This document shows positions 10,207 through 21,212 of a stretch of 24,754 nt of DNA, in pieces (the first letter of the stretch is position 1; every line of letters starts with the position of its first letter). The position numbers and the translations under genes were made by a program. Source of the DNA: Stenocarpella maydis (Eukaryota > Ascomycota > Sordariomycetes > Diaporthales > Diaporthaceae); the NCBI GenBank assembly GCA_002270565.1, contig NQMI01000279.1:1-24754 (forward strand), given 5' to 3'. The notes under the pieces were generated by a model. The model did no database searches. It saw nothing but the letters and a program-made list of their open reading frames with translations, and was not told where the DNA came from.

Positions 10207-13056
10207 ATGGCGTCCCCTGTTCACGTCGACACCAGCGAGAAGGCTGACCCAAATCTCCTGGCTCCCGGTACGTACATCGGATCTATGTGGGCTCTCTTTT
10301 TCTCTTTTTCAGAACCCATACCTTCCTTGTCTGTCTTATGCCTCGCATTTCAACCACCAGAGGTCGTGTCACGTCAAACCCGCCTCCTTCGGCTCCTTGG
10401 TCTCACCTCGCTGTCTCGAGCTACTATATCACCCCGCCAAGGCTCAATCGACATGTCTCGAGACAGTTCCGCTGACCCTTTCCACACAGACGCAGCCACC
10501 CTCAGTCACTTTTCAGACACGAGGGACAATGCCAGCAGACTGATGGACGATCTCGAGTTGCTGCGTGTCGAACGTCAGGTCAGCAACGCCGAGAAGGAAA
10601 AGGAGAATGCCTCCAGACGCCGCTCAAGGTCGCAACAATATCATCACCTGGACAGGCACAATCCCGAACGCGCACCAGAGGACGCTTTTCACACCCTGAC
10701 CCAGCCCACCCAGTTGCCCCAGATCTCAGGAACACGAGAGCCCACCGCCTTGGCCAAGCTCTTCAAGAAACTTAGAAAGTTTCCCAGAGTAGTCCGCTAC
10801 TTCCTCTATGTATGTTTTCCACGCTCCGGCACACTCGTTTCTGTGTCTAGCCCCAAAATTTGCTGTCGCGATGCTACCGTGGACTAACCCAGTCATCCAA
10901 AGGCTATACCAGTGGGAGTCGTCCTTCTGACCCCCACCTTACTCGACATCTATGCATTCCCGGGCAGCGATCACCCGGTGGGTGGCCCAGGCGGCCTGCC
11001 GCTCCTTTGGTTCGGGATATGGCTCGAGGTCGTGTGGTGCAGTCTCTGGGGGAGTCGCATTTTGGTTTCGATGTTACCATTCTTACATGGCCTTGCAGCA
11101 AAAATGGTCGGTTCCAGCAACCACAAGAAATGGAAGGACATCGGCAAACAAATGGAAATGCCAAGCGCCGGTTTTCTGTGGATGCTGGGCTTGATTGCCT
11201 CGTTCAAGCCCATCACCGACGACCATCGTGACTCGGGCGGCAACTGGTCTGACGACGGCGACCCCCCCTATATTACCTGGATCGACATTGTCTGGAAAGT
11301 CATTATCGCCCTCTTTGTTCTCGCGGCGAGCAACTTGGTCGAGAAGATCTTGATCCAGTGGATCGCAACGTCCTTTCACTCCAGGACATATGCGTCTCGG
11401 ATAGAGCAGAACAGACTTGAGATCAACTTCCTGGTCCGACTTTATGAGTTCAGCAAGGAAAGGCTTGCGCACGACGACCCTGTGTGGATGGAAAACGGCG
11501 GTCCCTCCGGCGCCAAGACCCCCATGAAGATGGTCCAGGAGAACGCACGGCAGGCCTGGACCCAGATCGGCAAGGTTGCTGGTAAGATGGCCGGAGACCT
11601 CACAGGCCGTAAGGTCATGGCAGCCGGCCACCCTAAGAAGGTTGTTCTGGAGTTGCTTCGCACGCAGCACAGCAGCCACACCTTGGCGCGGCTGATTTAT
11701 CGAACCTTTGTCCGCCCTGGCGAGGAGACAATCACGCTCGACGACCTCAAGCAAGCATTCTCTTCAGCAGAGGACGCCGAGACCTGCTTCGGGGTCTTCG
11801 ACAAAGACATGAACGGCGACATCTCGATGGAAGAGCTTGAGCTCGTCTGCAACGAGATCCACCTGGAGAAGAAGGCCATCGCCGCCTCCCTGAAAGATCT
11901 GGACTCGGTGATCAAGAAACTTGACACGGTTTTCCTGTTTGTCATCTTCATCATCGCAGTCATTGTCTTCATATCTATCCTCTCCGGCTCAGCGGCTGCT
12001 GCCCTCGGTACTAGTGGCACCACCATTCTCGGCCTTAGTTGGATGCTGCAGGCAACGGCCCAGGAGTTCCTGCAGTCAATCATCTTCGTCTTTGTTAAAC
12101 ACCCCTTCGACGTGGGTGACCGAGTCACGGTATACGGCAACACAGGATCGCTCGGCACCGGTGATGATTACTATGTCCAAGAAATCAGTTTGCTGTACAC
12201 TGAATTCAAGAAGATGGAAGGTCACATCGTTCAGGCACCCAACTCTCTGCTCAATACGCTCTTCATCCTCAACCAGCGCCGCTCTAGTGGTTTGGCCGAC
12301 CCCATCGAGCTCAAGCTGAAGTTTGGCACGTCGGCAGAACTCATTGAGGAACTCAAGAACCGCCTTCTCGACTTTGTCCTCGAACACAAGCGCGACTACC
12401 AATCGAAGATCATAAGCGAAGTCCGCACCATCGACGAGGTCTACTCGGTAACCTTGAACGTCATTTTCTTCCACAAGTCCAACTACCAAAATGAGCTGCT
12501 CCGTCTTCAGCGCCACAACAAGTTCGCCGCGGAAATGATGCGCATCATGACCGAGCTGGGAATAGAAGGACCGAGGAAGATGACGCCTGGCGGAGCCCAA
12601 AACTTCCCTCTCTACCTCGCCTACCCGCCCGCCCCTATCGAGAGCGCGCCAAACGAGAATGTTATCAGAGATCAGCGCAGCGGCAGTCTGCGTACAGGAG
12701 CCGGCCGTGACGACGCCTCACTGCGCCCAACGAGCCCACCCAGCCCTGAGGTGCGGCGGCGCAGGGCAGAGTCGCAGGCGCGAGCACAGCTTGATCGCTT
12801 CCCCGATTTTGCGGATGTCTTTGAGGGCCGCAAAGACCCTGCAGCGGCCAACCTGGCCCGCCTGCAGAGCCTGAGGGAGGAGGCCGCGACTAGCAGCCAG
12901 TCCTCGAGCGTCGACCGTTTCGGGCGGGGGCCAAGCCTCGACAGGGTCGTAACGATGAATAGCGACACCACGTCCAGGCGCGGCCGGGGAATTTTCAGAA
13001 GGCCTCGAAGCTCGTCGAAGGCTGTATCGAGCGACAGAGGTGGGAATATTGTATAG
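10207..13056 (+). CDS. EF-hand MscS-type mechanosensitive channel
   Basis: Fungal relative of the fission yeast Msy1/Msy2 channels, which sit in ER membranes and shape Ca2+ signals and volume control under hypo-osmotic stress. The start at 10207 has strong context (AACCATGG). Exon 1 is 10207-10267, donor GTACGT. Exon 2 ends at 10809 (donor GTATGT); exon 3 is 10903-13056 and joins as RYFLY|AIPVGVVLL. The acceptor of intron 1 is ambiguous: AG at 10360, 10441 or 10489 all keep frame, giving 887, 860 or 844 residues. The last has the best branch point (GCTGACC about 18 nt before the AG). Several membrane segments lie in the first half of exon 3, then an EF-hand loop DKDMNGDISMEE (11800-11835), further hydrophobic segments (VFLFVIFIIAVIVFISIL) leading into the pore region, and the MscS signature PFDVGDRV (12103-12126). 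The C-terminal tail, about 140 residues, is Arg/Ser-rich and probably disordered. An internal ATG at 10453 could also initiate. Confidence 0.93.
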
Positions 13057-14715
13057 CGTGCATGGTCGGCCGGGTGGGCGGTTCCACCGAGGACCAGATC
13101 CTGCCGGCAAAAAGAGCCGATTACCTAGCCCTGGATCGGTGATTTACTAGACCATAGACCCTAATACCCACATAGACTAAATAGACTGGCCCCACGAGGC
13201 AATGGCAAATCTGACAACATTTCGAAGCATCCCCGAGGCGTCCGCCCGGATCAAGTAACACCGGAGCTACCTAAATTATAGGCCTGAGGTTGGTCACTTG
13301 AGTGTTATTATTGTATTATGTCACTGGGAGTATATGGATGATGACTGGGATGTGTTTCAGAGGGAACTAACCACAGGGGCATATCGCATCCTTCATATGA
13401 GGCTTTGCAAGAGACAGCAGGCAAAAAACCTGGAACTGGGGGGGGGGTCAGCCTCTTGCCGCCTCTTATAGAATGGTCCAGGGACATTCTCAGCGTGAAG
13501 GTTAGGCTGGAAAAGTTGTGTGAAAAAGGCGGCTGGAATCCGGGGGGGGGGAAGGGGACCGCTTTCACGTTGGGTGACTGCTCAAGCCGTCGGGGACACT
13601 TGGCTGCGTGTTGTGCTTGTCTGAGATACAGACGACGCTTATAGGATGAGTCTCCGAAAGCCGTGGGGGATGGTCCTGTTCCACAGGTGGCGTCCTTCTC
13701 TGGTTCAGCCACTGGACGAGGAATTCGGCTGGGGCGCGGCGGAACTTCTGCCAGGGCGACAGCGGGACCTGCCAGGGAAAGACTGGTTGTGCCATCTTGG
13801 GCTCAACAGAGTCCAGCATCAGGCTCGCTCAACAACACCGTGGTGCGTGTGTGATTGTATCAAGGCCGAATCACGACAGAACTCGAAGCCAACAGTGCCA
13901 AAACTGATCTGGAATGCGTGTCAGCTCCAGCAAATTCGATGGGGTGGTTGTTCCATGACTGGACGTGACCCAGTAAGCCCCTGATCTGTAGCCAGTTCAT
14001 GAGAAGGATGCGGATAAAGAGGGAAGGTGTGCTCAATGTTTGTTTAGTGTTAACTAGAGAGAGGTCGGATAGAAACAGGCCCAGGGCACCTAGGTCTTCA
14101 GCGCGAGTGCTATTCAGCAAGCGGGCGGCACAGTTGGGCAGGCACACCGATTTCAACTTGTACCGGCCATCCTCATTTCGTCTCCCCGTCGCCTCGCCCC
14201 GTCGCTGAGGTGTCCGGAAGACTACCCGATCCGCTCACCGTCTCCCAGGGCAGAAGGGGCAAACCGCCGGGGGCGGATCTTGATTCCTGCCGGGCATGAA
14301 GACGGGGCCCACGGGGTTGGCGTGCCGGGGATGGCTCATCGTTTTGGCAGTGGCAGCAAATATGTGCCAAAGGTGCTCGCTCGTATGGGGCTGAGAATGT
14401 GAACAGGGAATATCAGGGGGCATGTTGGCGCGTCAGGTATGTGCTACGCATAGAGCTGGATAGAGTATTTGATTATATCCGCAGGCGCCCTATCGTGAGA
14501 GGCGGCCAGAGGACGTGAGTGATGGGATGAATGGGACTCGCAGCATGGCATCTCAAGAGGGGTCATCAAGATAGCAGAGGCCGGAATGCGAGTGTCTGCG
14601 GACATGATTGCTAATAATTTGATGGGCCCGAATGGGTATGCTAAGCTATTGAGAAGCTTTGGGTATCGATTACTCTCCAAGGCCACATCCAACAAGACCC
14701 CCTCAGCACTTCACT
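13057..14715. other. Intergenic region between convergent genes
   Basis: Lies between the 3' ends of the channel gene and TRM61, so it should hold both 3' UTRs. Two runs of ten G occur at 13438-13447 and 13542-13551. Short open frames on both strands have no recognisable products. No tRNA or other structured RNA was found by eye. Confidence 0.6.
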
Positions 14716-16587
14716 CTAAGCTCCTTCAGCCTTGACCTTGTTGGATTGGGCATCCTCCGCCATCTTGTCCGTCACGATCTCCTGAGCCTGAGACTTGGCC
14801 TCCTCGGTGGTCAGGTCCAGCTTTGAGACGTGCGAGTTCTTGAGCTTCTCGTTCTTGTTCCGGTTACCTTGCATCATCTCCCTGCGCTGCGCCTTACGTG
14901 ACGCCCGGTCCATGGCGCCGATTGTCTTTGGCGGCTCGTCATCCAAAACGGGCCACCGGGCGGCGGCTGCAGCCTCGTCCTCCTCGGACCATTCGCGGGG
15001 CAGGACGGCAAACACGAGGTACGACGTGTGCGCCTTGGTCTCCGCCTCGGGCCGCGTGACCAGGCGGCCCTGCAGGAAGGGCTTGACGGCCGGCTCCTTG
15101 CGGGCCTGTTGAGCGCCGCCACCGGGTGCCACCTCGGGCGGAGGGGGAGAGTCATCCATGTCGTCGTCCTTATCCGTCTTCTTTGCCCTGCCGGTGCCGC
15201 CAAACATCTTGGCGTTGTGCTCCGCGGTCTTGACCTCGATCTCCTTGAGCTTGGCCAGCGCCTCCGCGACGTTCCCCGGTGCTTGCTGTGCGCCTCGGTC
15301 AGATACGACGTCGAGGCCGATTTTCTCACGGTGCACATTGATCCGCCTATGGGCGATCTCCACCATGTCGATCTCCACCCATCCCAGCTTGCGCATCTCT
15401 GAGACTGTGCGAGTCACCTGCTCAATGCAAGGGGAGAAAGTGCAAATGTAAGCGCTTCTCTTGGTGTTCAGTGGTGATATCCACTTCTCGTCTTCACCAT
15501 TGCCCTCGGCCCCGGTCTGAACGCCCTCCATATCCGAGCCGGTCTTCACCCTGCGCCTCGACAGGTGTGGGAGCGCAAGCCAGGGAGCAGGCAGGTCCAG
15601 GAACACTGCATCGGCCTCTGGACTCTTGCCGTCGATCAGAAAGCCATCGTTGTAGACATCTCGGTGGTTAATCTCTACAATCCTGCTCAGGCCGTGCTCG
15701 CTGATCTCCTTCTTCATCTTCTGGAATCTCTGCTCGTGGAATTCGAAGCTGAAGACCTTGCCCGTGGGGCCAGCGCCATGCAACCCGGTCTCGCTGTCGT
15801 AGACTGCCCGCGCCGAGGCGTGGGTGAAGCTCCCGCTCCCAGAGCCTGCCTCGATAAGTCGAGAGCCCGGGCGAGCTCGTATCCTCTGCAGGATATAGCT
15901 ATAGTCAGGCGTGTACACGACTTGCGTGCGGTGAGGGAGGCTGCTTGTCCAGATTTCGGGCGTGGGTGGAAGGATATAGACGAACCCACTCCTTGCCGCG
16001 GTGGCCGCAGCCGTGGCTTTGTGTTGTTTCTGTGGTTTTGATGATTCCGACGCGAGCAATGCCTGGCATTTCTGCTCGCTCCCGACCTCGTTCTCACCAT
16101 CCCCGGTTACTATTGTTTGTTGGGCTTGTTCAGCGGTGTTATCCTCGATCGCGGTAGCAGGTTGGTCTGGTGTGTCCTTGACTCGCTTCTCACCCTCATC
16201 GTTGGTGCCCCTCTTCCTCTTGAGGCCTGTGGCTTCTTCGTCTGCATTCTCCGCCTCGCCGGCCTCCTTGACCTGCTTGTTCTTCTTTTTTCGACCTCGA
16301 GACCCGGTGTCGACGTTTGAGGCTCGGATCTGGGAGCCCCAGGGGGCACCGATCAGGGTCGAGTGGGGGAATGAGCCGAATCGCGTATTGATGACATGGC
16401 CCTCCTTGTATCCGTCGTGCTCGCCTTCCGTATCTCGCAGGTAGACGGGGATCAGGTCGTCCTTTGAGAGCTGGATGATGGCGAGCTGGTTAGCCTTGGC
16501 CACCGAGCCCGGGTTGAGGAAGGGCGAGTCTTGACGCAACATCGTGTCTGATTGTGAGGTGTCCAATTGAGCTTGCGCTGCCCCCAT
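14716..16587 (-). CDS. TRM61: tRNA (adenine-58-N1)-methyltransferase catalytic subunit
   Basis: Catalytic subunit (yeast Trm61/Gcd14) of the nuclear Trm6-Trm61 complex that makes m1A58 in the T-loop of tRNAs, including initiator tRNA. Single exon, 623 residues from the ATG at 16587; the frame extends further upstream but with no ATG. A second Met at 16542, just before SPFLNPGSVAKANQLAI, is an alternative start and lies closer to where conserved similarity usually begins. The N-terminal barrel domain (QLAIIQLSKDDLIPVYL, FGSFPHSTLIG) is interrupted by a Lys/Glu-rich low-complexity insert at about residues 95-200, with possible nuclear-localisation stretches (GRKKKNKQ, LKRKRG). The Rossmann part carries SAM motif I, LIEAGSGSGSFTHA (Glu246-Gly252), and the family signature DLPAPW at 331-336. 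The C-terminal tail is charged and probably disordered. No partner subunit gene is in the window. Confidence 0.95.
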   Translation of the reverse strand: MGAAQAQLDTSQSDTMLRQDSPFLNPGSVAKANQLAIIQLSKDDLIPVYLRDTEGEHDGYKEGHVINTRFGSFPHSTLIGAPWGSQIRASNVDTGSRGRKKKNKQVKEAGEAENADEEATGLKRKRGTNDEGEKRVKDTPDQPATAIEDNTAEQAQQTIVTGDGENEVGSEQKCQALLASESSKPQKQHKATAAATAARSGFVYILPPTPEIWTSSLPHRTQVVYTPDYSYILQRIRARPGSRLIEAGSGSGSFTHASARAVYDSETGLHGAGPTGKVFSFEFHEQRFQKMKKEISEHGLSRIVEINHRDVYNDGFLIDGKSPEADAVFLDLPAPWLALPHLSRRRVKTGSDMEGVQTGAEGNGEDEKWISPLNTKRSAYICTFSPCIEQVTRTVSEMRKLGWVEIDMVEIAHRRINVHREKIGLDVVSDRGAQQAPGNVAEALAKLKEIEVKTAEHNAKMFGGTGRAKKTDKDDDMDDSPPPPEVAPGGGAQQARKEPAVKPFLQGRLVTRPEAETKAHTSYLVFAVLPREWSEEDEAAAAARWPVLDDEPPKTIGAMDRASRKAQRREMMQGNRNKNEKLKNSHVSKLDLTTEEAKSQAQEIVTDKMAEDAQSNKVKAEGA

Positions 16588-19404
16588 GACCTCGACGGCA
16601 GGACAGACCAGTAAGTAGGAGCGTGGGGTTTGCAGACTACTGCAGCCTGACTGTCGACATCGATGCTGTCTGCTATGTAGAAGCTGGTCCAAGGGTAATT
16701 TTCTGGTATCGATAAGCAAAAACGGAGGTGGAGAAACGGCACGCTACCCTACCAATCCGCGGGGGAACCGTTTGGGGCTTCCGTCTCAGGCCTACTCCTC
16801 CGCACCGTCCGGGTGGCCCCTCCAAAATGCACCAACAGCATTTGAACACAACCAACGGGTATCTGAATCAGGGCGACGACGCCACACAGAGTCGGCATCC
16901 ATCCATTGGCTTCCAAGGGAACGGTAGCGGGGTCTCGCACATACTAAGTCAAGCCACCGATTTCCAACTTCAACCGAGCGCGGCCCCTTTTCATGTGCCG
17001 CTCGTGCAATCATGGCAATCCAGCCCGTCTTTGCAGGGCTTGCTACGGCCTCCGGCTCGCTGTCAGCCCATCCCATGCTACCGATCATGCAAACGCGGAC
17101 CATTAGGTTTTGCCCGCCCGACTGCGGCAACGGGTGTTGCATCCTGGAGTTCAGTATGGCTCTGAAACTCAGCCACGAAGCCTAGTGCCAGCCAGAGGGC
17201 GTGTTTGCCCGCGCACCACCAAATCTCAACAACGTCTCAGCATCTCTGGTTCGGCCGAGTCTTGATCGAGAGCCCGCGGGACGGCACAGTTGGGACAAGA
17301 GTCTGCGGCGGCAAGCCGCGTACCGGTGTTCTTGCTACCGGACATAACTATCTTGTTCCCTAGGCGTGTACAAACTGCCCGTCAAACCCGACCTCAGAGA
17401 TTGCGGTGCTCACCGTGAGGCGGCGCTGGAACGACGTGGGAGAGCTTTGGCAAGCAAGGTCGAATGGGGCCGCAATCTGCAGTTCGTCGTTGGCGGACCA
17501 AGTTTCAAAAGCTTGGCCCTGTGGCCAAGCCTTGCCAAGATGCGGGAGGGCTGCCGCCCAGCACCTGTCGCACCAGAGACGTTTGCCGAATTTTTGACGA
17601 CAGCCTCAGACCGCACCGCACAACGCAGATCCAATGCGGTTGTCTCTGTGCCATTGTCGCGCGTCGGTAGCATCAGTCTGACGACCACGTCTCCAGTCAT
17701 CCAGTGCCAGCCAGGCTGTGCCCCGAGGCACCTGCACAACGGGGCCTCTGGCGGTTCTGCGCGCCCGGACAAGCTCCGACCCCTGGCTGTTGAGGGAATA
17801 ATCGCAGCTTTGCTGCTCTAGAGCATTTCGAGGCCCAAGCCAGGACGCCATGCGATCCGTACAGTGCCAGGCCCAGTTCGCCGGCTTATCGCACTTGCGA
17901 GGCAACCAGGGAGCCAGAGGTATTGTTGGAGGCCTGCATTGCTTTTGTACCTCGACAATTCACCATGTCAACATTTGCTAGCATGAGGATTATGTGTGGG
18001 TTGCACCCAGGTGGCGTCCATGATGTTCGCTATGAAACAAGATTCCACGGCACTTGGGCTGACAGGCATCGGTCCCACTCACCTCTGGGCCACAATCGAG
18101 CAGCTTGAGAAAGCTAGCAGGGGGTTCCTGAGGACAACATGAAGCCACCGCCTTCTCACCACAGACCTGGCGTCGCACTACCATGCTGCGCCATCTATTC
18201 CTCCACACTAGTTCTCGGTCGGGGTGACCACCGGGGAAGGGGCGCGTAAAGAGAGGCCACCACTCCACTTACAGCACAGTACTCGATGAACGGTTTTATT
18301 CGCTCACTTTAAGCTTTGACTCCCCTGATCCTCACACCTACATTTCCTTGATGGCCAAGAATTGGCTACCAATCATGCACCCGAGCTAGTTTGGCATGTC
18401 GAACCTCAACGCCGTCCCCTCCTCCCCCCTTCCACTGGAGAAGCCGGGGTTGGGATATGACGCCGAGACGCCGACGGAGCAGCAAATAGGATGCCAGAAG
18501 CTGCATTGCTGGAATAAAATATTGACCCATACCTCCGTCATCTGGGACAGCCTGGCGGTGCAGGTGGGTGTCTGTAACCTGATCTTTCGACCCACATGAG
18601 CTCTCATGTGCGCTGTCGTGCGCATCAAGGAACCGCTTACACAGCTCAGGGGTCGGGATAAGGGTGGGGCAACTGACGCATGCCTCACCAGCTGAAGCTA
18701 CCCCGCGTCGTCCACCTCACTTGGATCAATGGCTGGGGGTTGATGCCAGCGTGCTCGCATGCAGGCATGTACGTCTCTACCCTGGAAAAGCCTCGGACCC
18801 GCCCTCCTTTGTCAAGCTGGCCGATACTTCACCGGCTGGTTCTACGATGAACGGCAGGATATATCGGCTGAGCGAGAACATGAGGCCATTTTCGGAAAAG
18901 GAGGCGCCTCACGGGTTGCAGGAAATCCAATAGGCTTCAAAATCTACATGCCATTCGAAACCTGTACATCAAACGGGGAACAAACCCGGCACCGGGAAAT
19001 CACCCCAAGAGGAGTCAACCCAGCCCTGTGTTCTCTATGTGCATCGGCCGCGTAGGCACGCTTGCACGAGCTGTAACAGCCAGCCTATTCAGCTGCCATT
19101 GTGTTGCAGGGGGGCGGGGTACTTCAAATTACGTAGTGTAGCAGTCCAGAGGACAAGCTTCGCGATCGGCCAGGGGTTCTCAGATGCTCTTGTCCTTGGA
19201 CGGCAAGGTGGCTGCCATGGACCCCAGTCTATTGGCCTAGCCGCCAGTACGAGAACCCCCAGACGTTACCATCAGGGCCCCAGGAGGGAGGGGCTGTGCT
19301 GTGCTTTCGTTCACAGTCAGCCAGGAAAGGCCGAGACTCCACTTGCTCTCTCGACCATGGGCATGTGAACCAGGAAGGGGGCGATGCACAGGAAGCTCCT
19401 CGGC

Positions 19405-19435
<31 letters not shown>

Positions 19436-19568
19436 CTTTCTTCCTCCCTTCACCCATCTCATCCCACCCGTCCTCATCAACAAGAAACTCTACAACTATC
19501 GAGAACATCGCCAATTTACCTATTCATCCCAACCACTTCTTCCACGCACCCATACACATACAGTCAAA
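16588..19568. other. 3 kb intergenic region between divergent TRM61 and cipC
   Basis: Both flanking genes point away from this region, so it carries both promoters. No ORF is convincing: the longest, 17366-17821 (+), has no recognisable domain, and a short frame starting at the ATG at 18396 breaks off without a clear splice partner. Visible structure includes an 8 bp hairpin GCTTGGCC-CTGT-GGCCAAGC at 17511-17530 and the AT microsatellite at 19405-19430, followed by a CT/CA-rich leader before cipC. Confidence 0.55.
19405..19430. repeat. (AT)13 microsatellite in the cipC promoter
   Basis: Twenty-six bases of perfect AT alternation ending 138 bp before the cipC start codon. The following 138 bases are CT/CA-rich, the usual look of a fungal leader, so the repeat sits where a TATA element would be expected and may act as one. 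Its length is likely to vary between strains. Confidence 0.9.
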
Positions 19569-20134
19569 ATGTTCGGCTTCGGTAAGCCTTGCCCCTCAAC
19601 CACATCCCAGATACCCCTCGCCCCTATACGGAAGCATTTCTTCGCGCACGTTGACTGACACCTCCCTCAGGAGAGGCAAAGGACGCCCGTGACGAGGTCT
19701 ACGACGGCCAGCCCCACGAGTCCACGCTGTCCCACGAGCTTCTGGGCTCCGCCGCCGCCTTCGAGGGAATGCGTCTCTGGGAGCAGAACCAGCGCAAGGA
19801 GGGCAAGCCCGTTGAGCACGGCCTGGCCAAGGAGATGCTGGCCGCCGCCGCCGGCTTCGAGGTCGACAAGCTCGTCGAGACCAAGGGTCTTGACTTTGTC
19901 GACCGCGAGAAGGCGAAGCACCACGCCAAGAAGCAGGCCGAGGAGCTCTACGAACAGCAGTACGGCAGCAAGGACCAGTTCCACCCGTGAGTTGATTCCG
20001 AATCCGCCCATGCACCTACCTTATTCTTGTCCCCTTTCCTCTTTCCCGCCCCTCCAGAGACATGTACATACGCTGACGAGGACTGCTTGCCTCGTAGTGA
20101 CTACGATGCGCCCGAGCACTTCAGCAGCTACTAA
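19569..20134 (+). CDS. cipC: CipC-like stress/antibiotic-response protein (DUF3759)
   Basis: Small soluble protein of the CipC family, first described as concanamycin-induced in Aspergillus and abundant in several fungi under stress or in the host; its molecular role is unknown. Three exons: 19569-19581 (only 13 nt, coding MFGF plus one base), 19671-19986 and 20098-20134. Introns are 19582-19670 (GTAAGC...CTCAG, with CTGAC branch point) and 19987-20097 (GTGAGT...CGTAG). The spliced product has 121 residues: MFGFGEAKDARDEVYDG, then the family core PHESTLSHELLGSAAAFEG, KPVEHGLAKEMLAAAAGFEV, and VETKGLDFVDREKAKHHAKK, ending HFSSY. It is rich in Ala, Glu and Lys, largely helical in appearance, with no signal peptide or membrane segment. 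The tiny first and last exons make the gene easy to truncate in automatic annotation. Confidence 0.94.
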
Positions 20135-21212
20135 GCGTGTCTGCTCTCAAAATCGGCGCGGCAGTGAGGTGGGAAGCCCCTGCTGCCCGCGGCGTCGGTG
20201 ATGCAAACTCGGAAGGGCTGTAAAGGGACTTGGACCTGAGAATGGCGGGACTTGGATAGCACCGTAGAGCACATCGTTGACAGGTAGACCGAATAAACAA
20301 TTCTGTTCTCCCTGGATGCATTGCCTCTCCCTTGGTACACATCTGTCGTCTGCTCCCATGTGCTTGCATGGATTTGCCACGAAATACCATGAGTCCCATG
20401 CCTCACCCAAGCCCATAACTATCGAGCTATGCTACGGGCATCTTAATAAATGTGAGAGAGGTCGAGGTCTTCGACGATAACTGCACCTTAACTGCTGGCT
20501 AGACACGGGTCCAGACAATATAACGGCTTCATGCATGCTTTGTAGAACCAGAAAATAGTAAGCGGCCTTCCGAGGACTTGACATTTTCTTGCAATTGACA
20601 TGCGTTTAGCAGCTCATGCATGATGGAATCGAGGGCGAATGCATAGCACGGTATACACAGCCTCACAGAACTCTTTAAAAGTTTTCAGTAATACCTCGCT
20701 GTATCAATAATTACCTAGGTACTTTTTGTGAGACCTGTCTCCAGCCTAGGCTGCCCTTATTGGCTGCCAAATGTCGCTTTCCCTTGCGGCACTGAGGGCT
20801 CAAACATGAGCACGTTTGCTACTTGCATACGGATGAGCAGGGACCGCGAGAAGCCATGGTACCTAGGCAGATACCATTAGTGCAGATCCACTCATATAAT
20901 TGGGAAGGCAGCTTAGCTGGGTAGAGCGGTTTGCGGAGGCCTCGGTGCCCCATTGCAAGTGGTCCTACGTTTCCTACTGTTAATCTTTCTTTTTTGTGCT
21001 GCGTGTCGTAACTATTCAATCCCGTCACAAAACAACCGCACTTAGCATCGTCCCTGTGCCTTTATGTAATTTATTGGGCCTCTCTCGGCCCTTCATTTCA
21101 AACGGACCTCACCAACACGCTTGACGTCTAGATCCAGAAGTATTATTATGCTGAGGAAAACCTCGGTCTTCACCTCGTCTGGAGGACATCAATGATACCA
21201 TCCACAGAACCG
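20135..21212. other. Intergenic region downstream of cipC
   Basis: No supportable gene. GC content falls compared with the DNA to the left, and short A/T runs are frequent. A 10 bp palindrome TACCTAGGTA lies at 20712-20721, and TACCTAGG recurs at 20860-20867 inside a short inverted repeat (ATGGTA at 20856-20861 and TACCAT at 20872-20877). The first few hundred bases presumably include the cipC 3' UTR. Confidence 0.55.

Noticed and set aside
17366..17821. 151-codon plus-strand frame in the TRM61/cipC intergenic region
   Set aside because: No recognisable family, no clear promoter, and the opposite strand is equally open over the same interval.
18396..18599. 67-codon frame with an orderly-looking N-terminus
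   Set aside because: No splice donor leads to a convincing continuation and no known family is apparent; at most it is a gene remnant.
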